The position numbers were made by a program, and so were the translations under genes. A stretch of DNA of 64,000 nucleotides from Azorinus chamasolen (lineage: Eukaryota; Mollusca; Bivalvia; Cardiida; Solecurtidae), in the NCBI GenBank assembly GCA_963576725.1, contig OY755239.1, positions 62,476,953 to 62,540,952 on the forward strand, written 5' to 3'. Within the stretch, counting starts at the first letter, position 1; each line of letters opens with the position of its first letter. Below, piece by piece: positions 20,669 through 31,097 of this stretch. Below the pieces are notes generated by a model, which did no database searches, had not been told where the DNA came from, and worked only from the letters and a program-made list of their open reading frames with translations.

Positions 20669-21973
20669 ACAAGAGATATTTGTAAAGCATGTATACCCCC
20701 AGACCCCCTGACTTTTGATCTAGTGACCTCAACTATAGAGGTCATCTACTGGTCATGACTAATCACCACAGCAACTTTGACGATCCTAAGCCAAATCACT
20801 AATCATTTATTGATCTGAAAACATTTCACAAGTTAAGGTAATGGTGACCTTGACCTTTGACCTAGTGACCTCAACAACTATAGGGGTCATCCAGTGGTTA
20901 CGACCAACCACCACAGCAAGTTTGAAGATCCCCAACCAAACCATTGAGCAGTTATTAATCGGAAACCATTTCATCAGTTAAGGTCATGGTGACCTTAATC
21001 TTTGACCTAGTGACCTCAAAAACAATTGGGGTCATCTAGTTGTCATGACCAACCACCACAGTAAGTTTGAAGATCCTAAGCCAAACCCTTGAGCAGTTAT
21101 TGATTGGAAACCATTTCACCTGTTAATGTCATGATGACCTTGACCTTTGACCTAGTGACCTAAAAAACATTAGGGGTCATCTAGTGGTCATGACAAACCA
21201 CCACAGCAAGTTTGAAGATCCTAAGCCAAACCCTTGAGCAGTTATTGACTGGAAACCATTTCACCAGTTAAGGTCATGGTGACCTTGACCTTAGACCTAG
21301 TGACCTCAAAAACAAGAGGGCTCATCTAGTTGTCATGACCAATCACCACAGCAAATTTGAAGATCCTAAGCCAAACCCTTGAGCAGTTATTGATCAGAAA
21401 CAATTTTACCAGTTACGGTCATGGTGACCTTGACCTTTGACCTAGTGACCTCAAAAACAATAGGAGTCATCTAGTGGTCATGACCAACCACCACAGCAAG
21501 TTTGAAGATCCTAAGCCAAACCCTTGAGCAGTTATTGATCGGAAACCATTTCACTAGTTAAGGTCATGGTGACCTTGACCTTTGACCTAGTGACCTCAAA
21601 AACAATTGGGGTCATCTAGTTGTCATGACCAACCACCACAGCAAATTTGAAGATCCTAAGCCAAACCCTTGAGCAGTTATTGATCAAAAACCATTTTACT
21701 AGTTAAGGTCATGGTGACCTTGACCTTCGACCTCAAAAACTATAGGGGTCATCTAGTGGTCATGAAGAAGTATCACAGCAAGTTTGAAGATCCCAAGCCA
21801 AACCCTTGAGCAGTTATTGATCGGAAACTATTTCACCAGTTAAGGTCATTGTGACCTTGACCTTTGACCTAGTGACCTCAAAAACAATAGGGGTCATCCA
21901 GTTGTCATGACCAACCACCACAGCAAGTTTGAAGATTCTAGGCCAAGTCGTTTATTAGTTATCGATCGGAAAC
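20669..21973 (+). mobile_element. HL element with nuclear-receptor-site monomers, copy 1 (3' end missing)
   Basis: ACAAGAG, a degraded hairpin (atatttgtaaagcat) and subTIR gtatacccccagacc are followed by about eight 140-150 bp monomers with cttgagcagttattgatcgg, aaggtcatggtgacctt and accaaccaccacagcaagtt. The usual ATACCCCC 3' hairpin is absent; the array runs into another monomer type at 21974. Confidence 0.8.
20980..21860. promoter_or_regulatory. Second array of AGGTCA-n3-TGACCT palindromes
   Basis: Five exact palindromes (near 20981, 21281, 21561, 21706 and 21842) and several with one mismatch, in the FOCAD intron between the 22.9k and 16.6k exons. Confidence 0.55.
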
Positions 21974-22410
21974 AAAAAGGTCAACCTGGAAATTCTCTAA
22001 GTCAATGAAGCGTAAAATCTAGGTCAAAAAAGGGTCATAATAACCTACTAACCTATAACATGTAATGTGACCCTCATTATGAACCCACATGACAAGTTTG
22101 GTTACTGTAGGTGTTATACTTTGGCTATAACTAACACAAACAAAAAGGTCAACCTGGAAATTCTCTAAGTCAATGAAGCGTAAAAACTAGGTCAAAAAGG
22201 GGTCATAGTAACCTGCTAACCTATGACATGTAATGGGACCCTCATTCTGAACCCACATGCCAAGTTTGGTTACTGTAGGTATTATACTTTGGCTATAACT
22301 AACTCGAACAAAAAGGTCAACCGGACGGACGGCCGGACAGACGGACGGCCGGACGGCATTCGCCAATCTATAAGCCTGGATTGCGAGCAATCCGGCCAAA
22401 AATACTCTAA
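21974..22410 (+). repeat. AGGTCAACCTGG-type array with its own 3' hairpin
   Basis: Two monomers of about 165 bp, then ggacggacggccggacagac, then the hairpin GGATTGCGAGCAATCC near 22377-22394. It looks like the tail of a different HL family. Confidence 0.65.
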
Positions 22411-22498
22411 ATACCGTTAATTATTCGTACACCGAATCGCCCATCTCAGTGGGCTTGTAATTTAGCTAAATAAGTCAAATTGGCATCATTTTCATAAC

Positions 22499-22806
22499 TT
22501 TAACTCTTTCCCAGTTAAATATTCATATATAATGTACAGTATTAGCGGGAATTTTTTTTTATAATGGCATTATTATGTACGCAGGATCTTTTGGTAATGG
22601 TTAAAACTGTAGAGTCAGATCTTCAATAATTTCATAAGCAAACAGGGTAGACTCTGATCAGATGGCTCCTATAGAAGTCTTCTGATCTGGGTTTAACTCT
22701 GTTAGCAAAAGCATGGGAAGGCATTTTTATATTTCATTCTATTTTGTCCATTAATATTCAGTAGGTATTGACATTTTGAATGAACATGAAACTGGGAAAG
22801 GGTTAT
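22499..22806. mobile_element. MITE-A, complete but diverged
   Basis: ttaactctttcccagtt start and actgggaaagggtta end; core cagatggctcctatag with a decayed second arm. Confidence 0.65.
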
Positions 22807-22889
22807 GATTTGCTTGCAAAAGTTTAGTCACTATTTCTTCTAAAGTTTTACAGACTAGAGAGTATTCATATTAACAATTTGTTAACTAC

Positions 22890-22991
22890 CTGATTGTGTA
22901 AGGGCATTTGTACGTCTCGCCCACCTTCACCTTAACGGTGACTTGTAGTGTCAGAAGTTGGAACACAGCGTCAACAATACCCTGGAGATTC
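22890..22991 (-). CDS. FOCAD: Focadhesin exon
   Basis: Minus strand: acceptor aatttcag|GAATC, donor ATCAG|GTAGTT, 102 nt with 1 + 33x3 + 2 phasing. It encodes NLQGIVDAVFQLLTLQ ... GETYKCPYTI and completes an Arg codon across the next junction. The GIVDAVFQLL helix followed by YTIR aligns with the GLIKAI.HLL...YTIR segment of vertebrate focadhesin (about residue 100-130). The exon lies in otherwise MITE-rich DNA, 6.2 kb upstream (in transcription order) of the next exon. An alternative acceptor ten bases further in (ctccag|GGT) would give a phase-0 exon. Confidence 0.75.
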
Positions 22992-23656
22992 CTGAAATTA
23001 CAGAGTTAAAAGGTCAAATATATCACTTTTTCTCACAATTGTTGTTCGTTTCAATAGTATTTCCATGACAACATCAAGTTTATTTGTGTCATGCTTGTTT
23101 CCTTGGCAATATGTATGCAAGAATACTCTTCTCTACTATAGAATGTGACATCAAAATAACAGTATAACTGATAAAATAGACAGAGTCAAAGAAGGTGGTG
23201 AATGTAATTCAATAACCCTGGTCCGTATATTCACCCTAAATAGGACACCAAAGCTTCTCTCTCTACTCGTTTGAAAGCTGAACAAAAAGATTCGGTACAA
23301 TTTCGTACATTCAGAAGAAACTTATTGCGAAGCGAATAGTGGTGATCCTGATCAAACTTTCCTCCAGGAGTAATTTGATCTTGATCTGATCTATTGACCC
23401 AAGTTTGCCTGTCAGAATATTTAGTGTAATTACTGAGGCATATGACTCTCGTACGCACATGGAAGAATAGCTTTCAATAGGCCTTCTGCTTGTATAAGTC
23501 TTCACCATTTAGATGTCATTCCTTTTACAAATTCCTGATAATATGAAAATCAACACTTATCACGTACTTCGTAGGTGTCAACAAAAGGTTCAAATACTAT
23601 CACATAAACGTTAATTAATTAAACACCTGATCTCCATTCTCTATCACTTTGTATTA
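22992..23656. other. Intron sequence with a weak hairpin at about 23330-23400
   Basis: ctgatcaaactttcctccag ... taatttgatcttgatc is a degraded MITE core related to the one near 33790. Nothing else is supported. Confidence 0.4.
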
Positions 23657-24352
23657 TTAACACTTTCCCTTAAATAAATGCCTTTTCACACCTTTGAAAA
23701 CACAGTAGACCCAGATCAGATGGCTCCCGAAGAAGCCTTCTCATCATGGTCTGCTGAGACTTTGTTTATAAAATTATAATAGATCTGACTCTACACTTGT
23801 ACTACCAAAACAATTGTGTATATTTCATTGTAGAAATTCAGCTTATAAATATTCATGATGTCATTATTTGTTACACAAATATTCAGCAAGGAAATGTTTA
23901 ACCCAGATTCCCTTATATTGACGCCTTTTGACAACTCTGCAAAAGTCACCTGTTGAAACCATTTTGATAAATAGAGCAAAGATTATATGATTGGTCTATT
24001 TATCACAATGGTTTCAATCTACAAAATTCTGAAATTTTCCTTTTCTCTAGTTAATCCTCCTTGTCGGTAGATTTATTCAAAGAGTAGCCCATGAGGTAAT
24101 GGGTTAACCCTTTCCCTGTTCTATATTAGGCCAAATTTAAATACCTACTGAATATTCATTAACAAAATAGTTATACAGAAATATGGAAGGTGGAACATTG
24201 TAGATGTTTTAGAAAGCAAAGAAACAGATCTATCCATTTCTATAAGCAAACAGAGCAGACCCTGATCAGACGGCTCCTCTAGGAGCCGTCTGATCTGGGT
24301 CTAATCTGTTTGCAAATGCGTGAAAACACGTGTATATGAGGGAAAGGGTTAA
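23657..24352. mobile_element. Chain MITE-A, MITE-B, MITE-A
   Basis: A 23657-23901, B 23898-24107 and A 24104-24352 share the TTAAs at 23898 and 24104. The last A has a perfect cagacggctcctctaggagc core. Confidence 0.8.
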
Positions 24353-24529
24353 CCAGAATAAGTCAAACATGTGTATGAAACAGGGGAACTGACATTTACA
24401 AATAGTGTAGACAAATATCAGAGAGCTGCCTGAGGAACACTCTGAACGGCGTCTCAATGTTTGTCAATCAAAATCCTACTGTAAAACTACTCTCAACCAG
24501 AATCTTAATAAAGAAGAATTTAGGCCTTT

Positions 24530-24660
24530 AAGGCAGGTGGCTGCTTAATGCCGTGTGAAAGTCATGCAGAAAGCTCCACCTGCATTAAGCTGCCACCTGT
24601 TTAACTGACTGGCATTAATACTTATTTTAACTTCCGATTTAGAGAGGTTTTTACTGTACA
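24530..24660. mobile_element. MITE-D, left end lost
   Basis: ggcaggtggctgcttaatgc ... gcattaagctgccacctg hairpin and a tagagaggtttttactgta end. Confidence 0.65.
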
Positions 24661-24834
24661 TATATAATGTAAACTCTAAAAGTCTGCAGAACTTGTTTGC
24701 TTCAATTCTAAGATCACAGTTTTCCCCTCAGGTTTCTTTTTCAGGTGCTTTGAATCCCAGAGGAGATATATCTACCACATTATCACTACATTATAAATGC
24801 TCCTCCTCCTCCTCCTCCTGGGGGCATTACATTT

Positions 24835-25063
24835 TTAACCCATTACCTGATAGGCTATATTTAGATACAACCTCTTTGAATAAATCTACCGAAAAGGAGC
24901 ATTAACTAGAGAAAAGGAAAATTTTAGAATTTTGTAGTCTGAAACCATTGTGGTAAATAGAGCATTTGCTCCTATAGGAGCAAATGCTCTATTTATCACA
25001 ATGGTTTCACAAAGTGACTTCTACAGAGGCGTCAAAAGTCGTCAATATGAGGGAATGGGTTAA
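24835..25063 (-). mobile_element. MITE-B, complete
   Basis: TTAACCCATTACCTGATAGG start and gagggaatgggttaa end; perfect loop region. A (CTC)n stretch lies just upstream (24799-24820). Confidence 0.85.
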
Positions 25064-25078
25064 AATGGAGCATCTTGC

Positions 25079-25334
25079 TTAATGCTTTACTTCATGAATA
25101 TCTAGGTGAGACATAATGACATCATCAATAGTAATTTTAGTAAATAATGGCAAATGGACACAGGAAATTTGACCAATTGGCAAAATTTGAGAAACTGTCA
25201 TAATCAATTCTATATTATCTCATAAACAAACAGAGCTCTGACCCTGTTCAGATTGCTCCAAGAGGAGCCATATGATCTTGTTCTGCTCTGTTTGCAAAGG
25301 CATAGAAAGGTGTATTTCTGGAGTAAATGGTTAA
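25079..25334 (+). mobile_element. MITE-A
   Basis: TTAATGCTTTACTTCATG start and ggagtaaatggttaa end; diverged core (cagattgctccaagagg). Confidence 0.65.
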
Positions 25335-25607
25335 TGCAGAATGAAACCTATGCTACCAAACTTTTAGTTGTTATAATGATTGTTTGTTACGTAGTTTCAC
25401 CCCAATTTGTTCCGTGCACAGAAGAACCTCTCCCTCCATCTATAATTAGCTGGATGTCGTGATATGAAGGAGCATTTCGTTACTTATATCAAATTGTGTT
25501 AATTATTTACATAATATAAAGGCAGAATTTCTCACACTATTTCTACACTGTCTGATTATAATCAGCTTTTACTCTTAGCACCTTAACCCTTCGCTTGCTG
25601 AATTTTA

Positions 25608-26642
25608 TAGAGAATAATAGGTTAGTGCCGTAGATAGGACGCTTTATCCGACGAGGGGAGAAAACGTTGAGGCGAGGTTTGCCGAGCCTCAACTGTTTTC
25701 TCTCCGAGTCGGATAAAGGCGTCCCATCTACGGCACTAACCTATTATTCTATTTATCCAGTCAAATTAGTTATATCTGTTTTCATAGACTCATAAAACAT
25801 ACGAATATTGAACTAATTTGCATTGAAAATGCGGTTTTTCGATCAACGGACCTCCCTTTCATTTCCATTCTAGAGACGTAAATAATGAGCTACCGCAGAG
25901 AAAAATAGTTTCGATACTTACATTACAAGAGGGGAAAACGTGGTTCAATTTGAAAAATAAGATCATTTGAATCGAGAGTCCATATGTTAATTCAAACAGA
26001 CATGATAATATTCTCCCGGAGGCTCTCTGGTCAAATTCGAGTTCCGTCGACTCGGTTTCTATTTTTAGATAGGGCTAACGTCACTCATAAATCGATGGAA
26101 CTGAACAGCCTATATTTAGGTCTATGACAATCACCGGCTCTGTAAGAGCGTATCAATCAAATTATTATGAGAGTGAAAAGAAAACATTTACTATTTATCT
26201 GTAAATCTTTGCCCCCTGACTAGATTTTTATCAAAAACGCGTTTCGCCAGCGATGAATTAAATTAATAAAACTGATAAATCAACGCCGCTTTTTATGTGG
26301 CCTCTGTGGTGTAATCGTTAAGCACGACGTCTCTAGAGAGATCAGATTTGGCTTTTGTAGAATCAGGCGCGGGTTCGAATCCAGCTATAGCCATTTATTT
26401 TTTTATTATTTTTTTTCTTCTATTTTCTTATTTGAATAATTATATTGGCGATTTTTCTGTTAGATCTATTCCGTCAACATGTTCATGCATATTTACAGAA
26501 AATTAAAATAGTTCCATGGTTATAGAATCATTCCGCCTATCTACTAACCTAATAAACCTTCTACTACCGGAAGTAACCTAATAAACCTAAGTTTATTTGC
26601 ACCCCCTTTATTATGTCACTAGAGAAGCCTGGTGACTGGATA
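25608..26642. mobile_element. 1.0-kb insertion: 140-bp palindrome plus tRNA-like sequence
   Basis: 25611-25750 folds on itself (agaataataggttagtgcc / complement, about 60-bp arms). Just inside, atttatccagtc (25751-25762) and gactggataaa (26634-26644) form a second inverted pair around 880 bp that contain the tRNA-like sequence (26299-26393). No protein frame and no clear target duplication. I do not recognise the superfamily. Confidence 0.65.
26299..26393 (+). pseudogene. tRNA-like sequence with oversized middle, inside a 1-kb insertion
   Basis: The A box TGGTGTAATCGTTAAGCAC and B box GGTTCGAATCC are well preserved. The segment between them is about 15 nt longer than in an ordinary tRNA (an intron, or a long variable arm). 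The acceptor stem pairs in only three of seven positions (GGC...GCC). It could be a tRNA pseudogene or a pol III promoter carried by the surrounding element. Confidence 0.5.
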
Positions 26643-26882
26643 AAAAACACATTTCTCCTTCTTTACCCATGCCCTGTTGTATAATTACAATTATCTTCAC
26701 GGTGTACAAGTATTTCGCTGTGCAATCACTGCTGTGGAGTGCACTCGGGTTGCACAATCAACTTGTAAATAGTGCAGACCCTGATGAGACAGCTCCTGCA
26801 GGAGCTGTCTCATCTGGGTCTTCACTATTTACAGGTAGGTATATTGACGCGAATAGCAAGCGAAGGGTTAAGTATTCAAACA

Positions 26883-27215
26883 AATACTGGCAAACAGTGC
26901 AGACCCAGATCAAACAGCTCTTGAAGGATTAATCCGATCATGGTCAACACTATTTGCCACTGCATTGCATGTCAGTCTAACTTAACCCTTTCAGTCATAT
27001 TAATGACTTTTCAGTTATTTGCAAAAAGAGTAGACCAAGATCAGATGGCTCCTATTATATGGAGCCATCTGATCAGGGTCTGCTCTGTTTGCTAATGGTA
27101 TAATATAGATTGGAATCTGCAGCTTCTGACTCTGAGCAAAAATGTCATGTGTTCATACGCTATTATAAATTTAATCTAATTAATATTAATTGTGTCATTA
27201 TTTCTTAAACAACTA
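26883..27215. mobile_element. MITE core fragment and MITE-A
   Basis: A lone core gcagacccagatcaaacagc (26883-26980) is followed by A from TTAACCCTTTCAGTCATA (26982); the right end fades after tgtgtcattatttctta. Confidence 0.6.
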
Positions 27216-27337
27216 TCAAAACAGTGAAACAATTAATTTGATCTGTTTCCTTATAAAATATTTTAGATCCAATTCTATACTATCTGTCATGGCAATGTAT
27301 CCACTTGTTTTATAAAACAAAACAATAAGAAATGTGT

Positions 27338-27530
27338 TTAACCCATTACCTGACATTAAGCTATATTTAGATCCAACCTCTTTGAATAAATCTACCGAAA
27401 AGGAGCATTAACTTTTGCATAAATTTTAGAATTGTGCAGTTAAGGAGCAAATGCTCTATTTATCAAAACAGTTTCAAAAAATGACTTTTACAGAGGCATA
27501 GAAAGGCATATTTATGGAGGAAAGGGTTAA
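27338..27530 (-). mobile_element. MITE-B with internal deletion
   Basis: Both TTAA ends are present, but one hairpin arm is missing, leaving 193 bp. Confidence 0.75.
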
Positions 27531-27717
27531 TATTCATAATAAATAGTGTCTACCATAAAAATTCATCAATAACTGTGATAAAGAATAAACTCTACCGAAA
27601 TTATTTTTGAATGGTATATATTGCATAACCTGATCAGAGGGTTCTTTCAGTCTACTCTGATTTCAAAGACCAGTTTGGTCTTTTCCCCACATGTAAAGGG
27701 TTGATTTATATAAGTAC

Positions 27718-27780
27718 CTGAGGTTTGTAGCTGAAGCTGTTAGTCATGCCATTATTTCTCCAATAGCCGTTTTTCATTTT
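27718..27780 (-). CDS. Candidate alternative or spurious exon in FOCAD intron
   Basis: There are 63 nt between an acceptor (gttatgtag) and a donor (CTCAG|GTACTT). They read in frame KMKNGYWRNNG...FSYKPQ, 21 codons, phase 0 at both ends. It could join the 30.3k exon (ending at ACA or AAG) to the 22.9k exon if that exon began at GGT (22981) after ctccag. Against it, the polypyrimidine tract is weak, it has no similarity I recognise, and focadhesin needs only a few residues here. It lies between MITE copies and may be chance. Confidence 0.2.
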
Positions 27781-27818
27781 CTACATAACACTTATTGGTA
27801 TTCTGATAATTACTTCCA

Positions 27819-28190
27819 TTAACTCTTTCCCTGTTCTATGTGTATTTCAAATTTCAATACCTGAATATTCATTGACAAAATAGTTATAATGAAATATGGA
27901 AGAAGGAACATTGTAGTCATTTAAGAAGATAAAGAAACAGATCTATAAAATTCTGTTAGCAAACACAGCAGACCCTGATCAAAAAGCTCCTATAGGCGCC
28001 GTCTGGTCTGGGTCTACTCTGTTTGTAAAGGCTTAGGGTTTTTAGGCTTAATTTATGGAGTAAAGAGTTATGGCAAGTGGCTGCTTAATGCAGGGTGAAA
28101 GTCATGCAAAAATATCCTAGAGAAGCTTTCTGCATGACTTCCACCCTGCATTAAGCAGTGCCACCTGTCTCTAAGACCAATATTTATACT
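27819..28190. mobile_element. MITE-A followed by MITE-D hairpin
   Basis: A 27819-28071 (ttaactctttccctg ... ggagtaaagagttat). D core gctgcttaatgcagggtgaa with its complement, 28073-28170. Confidence 0.65.
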
Positions 28191-28241
28191 AAATTAAACA
28201 CTTAAATTTCGATCAAGTGCAATTAATAGCTTACTTCTTAT

Positions 28242-28438
28242 TTAACCCATTACTCCATAAACAAATCTTTTCTACAATTTTTTGCAAACACAGTAGACAG
28301 GGTCTCCTCTGTTTGCATATGATTATTGATATAAAATAGATATAATTCTACAGTTTCTGTCATCACCAAACATTTGTCTATAACAATTAATCAAATTATT
28401 ATTCATGATGTCAGTATTTCTTACATGAACAAGAGCAC
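28242..28438 (-). mobile_element. MITE-A left part, cut by the HL element
   Basis: tttaacccattactcc start; ends in the conserved gtatttcttacatga where the HL element begins. No right part follows. Confidence 0.6.
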
Positions 28439-29421
28439 CGCTGTGCAGCAAAATACGCCCGTCGGCAAAGTCAGTGATAAGCCAATTTAATAGGAAATTG
28501 AATCTGTTACAATGTGAAACTATCATTGGCAACTGCCTAGTAGAGCTATATATATAATATAGACCTGTTGTAACCAAATTAAATACTTAGCTTCATCACC
28601 ATACAGGGAAGACAGCTATTGATTTTGTGACAAGTCCAATGACTTTTCCTGCAGTAACCCCCCTTTTCATACATAGATTTTTAAAAGAAAATAGAAAATA
28701 CACTGAACGTTTCCAGGCATGGGCCGAGATATTATGACCATAAACATGCTGACAAAATTTCAAAAGGATTGGATTAAATTTGATTACATTTGTTCACCCC
28801 ATAACAGACAAAAAAAAACATAACAATTCCACTTAAATATATTAAAAAAAGGGGAGATAATTTAGTAGTGGGTGGGGCAATGTTGGTGATTATCGAACTT
28901 GACCAAGTCATTTTGACTATATACATGCTGACTAAGTTTGATGAGGATTGGATTTTATTTGTTTGAGTTAGAGAGCGGACAAAAAACGAATTTTGTTTAA
29001 AATTTGTTAAAAAGTTAATAAAAAAGGGGAGATAATTCAGAAGTGTGCAGGGCGATGATGCTGATTATCGAACTTAGCCGAGTCATTTTGGCCATATACA
29101 TGCTGACCAAGTTTGAAAAGGATCCGATTCAATTTGTTCGAGTTAGAGAGCGGACAAGAGAATTTTGTTAAAAATTTATTAAAAAAGGGGAGATAATTCA
29201 GAAGTGTGCAGGGCGATGTTGCTGATTATCGAACTTAGCCGAGTCATTTTGGCCATATACATGCTGACCAAGTTTGAAAAGGATCCGATTCAATTTGTTC
29301 GAGTTAGAGAGCGGACAAACAAAAGTTCACGGACGGACGGACGGACGGACAGACAGACGGACGGACGGACGGACGGACAACGCCACGACATAATACGTCC
29401 CGTCTGAAGACGGGCGTATAA
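28439..29421 (+). mobile_element. HL element, ATACGCCC type, about 170-bp monomers
   Basis: ACAAGAG, hairpin GCACCGCTGTGC, subTIR aaaatacgcccgtcgg. Four monomers contain aaaaaggggagataatt, gctgattatcgaacttagcc and cgagttagagagcggacaa; then an (acgg)n tract (29330-29380). The 3' hairpin AATACGTCCCGTCTGAAGACGGGCGTAT is followed by AA. The two most 3' monomers are nearly identical. Confidence 0.85.
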
Positions 29422-29614
29422 AAATGATTAGAGAAACTATTGTTTGAGTATTACACAGTTTTGATCCTGATCAGATTCAGTATCTTATCTAGATCCAAAC
29501 TGTTTGCAAATGTGAGTCAGGTTAAGGACAGCAGGTTCAAGGTTAACCCTTTCCCTGTTCAATATTCATGTAAGAAATGATGACATAATGAATATTTATT
29601 AATTAGCTGATTTT

Positions 29615-29826
29615 CTACAGTAAAACCTCCCTATAACGACCACTAAATTGTGTTAATTATTTGGTATTTAGAGCAGGTGGCTGCTTAAAGCAAAGTGAAA
29701 GTAAAACAGAACGCTCCCATAGGAGTGTTCTGTTTTACTTTCACCTTGCTTTAAGCATCCACCTGCCTTTAACACAAAATATTTGGTGAAATTTAGTGGC
29801 CGTTATAGAGAGGTTTTACTGTATAT
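29615..29826. mobile_element. MITE-D, complete
   Basis: TACAGTAAAACCTCCCTATA ends; hairpin arms of about 40 bp around cgctcccataggagtg. Confidence 0.85.
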
Positions 29827-29887
29827 TGTAAACTGTTCATTGAGGCAATGTTTAGCTTTGGTAAAATCTGCAGAATCAGATCTATAA

Positions 29888-30086
29888 TACAGTGGAACCC
29901 CTCTAATATGACCACTTAATGAATAAACATGGGTTTCTTTATAAGCAGGTGGCTGCTTAATGCAGGTCAAAAGTAATGTAGAGGAGCTTTCTGCATTACT
30001 TTTGCCCTGCATTAAGCTACCAACTGCATCTAGCACCAAGAATTATACCTCTTTTAGGTGGTAGTATTAGTGGGGTTTTACTGTAT
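29888..30086. mobile_element. MITE-D, complete
   Basis: tacagtggaacccctctaat ... ggggttttactgta ends; core gcaggtcaaaagtaatg with complement. Confidence 0.8.
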
Positions 30087-30308
30087 GTCAAAAAGCAAAC
30101 AGCGTGGACCCTGATCAGACGGCTCCTATTATAATTAGGAGCCGTCTGATCTCGGCTTCCCCAATTTGCAATGTGTGAAAAGGTGTGTATATGAAGGAAA
30201 GAGATAAAGGCTGGAAAGTGATGACCTAAGCTAATTAGCTTGCTGGGGGGCTAAGAAAACTTGAGCGCAGACAAACATGTTTTGTGTTTTCTTCTATAGC
30301 AGCTGCAC

Positions 30309-30400
30309 TCACATGTTCTCACTGTCACCTTCCTGATTACGTGTGCAAATCCTCTTACATCCATTCTAAAGGTCTCAATAATGAACAATGCATACAAATT
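30309..30400 (-). CDS. FOCAD: Focadhesin exon (N-terminal region), most upstream one found
   Basis: Only one minus-strand frame is open; it starts NLYALFIIETF and contains GFAHVIRKV. The acceptor is cgcag at 30401-30405. Three donors are possible: GA|GTGCAG (end 30309, phase 2, used here), ACA|GTGAGA (end 30323) and AAG|GTGACA (end 30329). The first keeps the frame into the exon at 22890-22991, giving a FAHVI...NLQGIV order that matches the FSYVL...NTHGLI order I recall in vertebrate focadhesin. Focadhesin is a large HEAT/ARM-type protein of focal adhesions and of the SKI-complex context. The acceptor lies at the edge of a MITE-D terminus (acagtaaaacctc), so the splice site may have been shaped by a transposon. 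This is the weakest member of the exon set because its own similarity to FOCAD is modest. Confidence 0.5.
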
Positions 30401-30414
30401 CTGCGGGTCATATA

Positions 30415-30830
30415 CAGTAAAACCTCTTTACTGCAGTACTGACCTCTCAAAAGAAGTTCAGATATCGGTGTAAACCCTTTACTCTTTAAATACCGATATG
30501 CCCTATCTATGCCTTTGCAAACAGAGTAGACCCAGATCAGATGGCTCCTGTAGGAGCCATCTGATCAGGGTCTACTCTGTTTGCTTATAAAATAATATAG
30601 ATATGATTCTACAGTTTCTGCCATGGCTAAACATTGTTGTGTTCATAATGGCATTATAAAAATTCATGTTTATTATGTTTTATGATGTCATTATTATTCA
30701 TGGAGCAAAGGGGTATAAGCATAGCACAAAACTAATGTAAATGTAACAGAAAACCTCTCTAAGTGGCCACTTTATAGATAAACATAGATACATTTTAAAA
30801 TCGGGTGATTGCTAAATGCAAAATAGACCC
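30415..30830. mobile_element. MITE-D end, MITE-A, MITE-D fragment
   Basis: The D end tacagtaaaacctc (30414) overlaps the region before the FOCAD acceptor. A runs 30469-30717 (core cagatggctcctgtaggagc). A D fragment follows at about 30735-30830. Confidence 0.55.
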
Positions 30831-31040
30831 TCAACTCCTTCAACCTGAAGGACACACTCACTACTCAAGAAATTTTATCAGCTAAGTCAGCTATATCTGT
30901 TACTAAGCTTTTCTGAGCAAAACTTTCATTTCCAAGGCAGTTTTTTTCTTTAAATTGTCAAACAAGCACTTTCTTTCATGACCATTGTCAGTATTTGATT
31001 TCAGTGTTCCTTGTAGAAGCTGTCTTGCATTTGGCTGTCA

Positions 31041-31043
31041 ATG

Positions 31044-31087
<44 letters not shown>

Positions 31088-31097
31088 CATTATTAAT
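31041..31097. repeat. (TTA)n microsatellite
   Basis: About 15 uninterrupted att/tta units, followed by a short inverted extension (attaataataat). Confidence 0.9.

Larger units (their letters stand above)
25583..26871 (+). mobile_element. MITE-C split by a 1-kb insertion
   Basis: The left end TTAACCCTTCGCTTGCTG (25583-25607) resumes at about 26643 with aaaacacatttctccttc. The right end is ATAGCAAGCGAAGGGTTAA (26853-26871). Three uninterrupted copies in the window define the empty site. Confidence 0.85.
29542..30207 (+). mobile_element. MITE-A carrying two MITE-D insertions
   Basis: A pieces: 29542-29614 (ttaaccctttccctgttc), 29827-29887 (aatctgcagaatcagatct) and 30087-30207 (agcaaacagcgtggaccc core with an extended tataattagg loop). 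D copies occupy 29615-29826 and 29888-30086, each at a TA. Confidence 0.8.

Noticed and set aside
26299..26393. Functional tRNA gene
   Set aside because: The acceptor stem fails in four of seven pairs and the middle is too long; kept only as tRNA-like.
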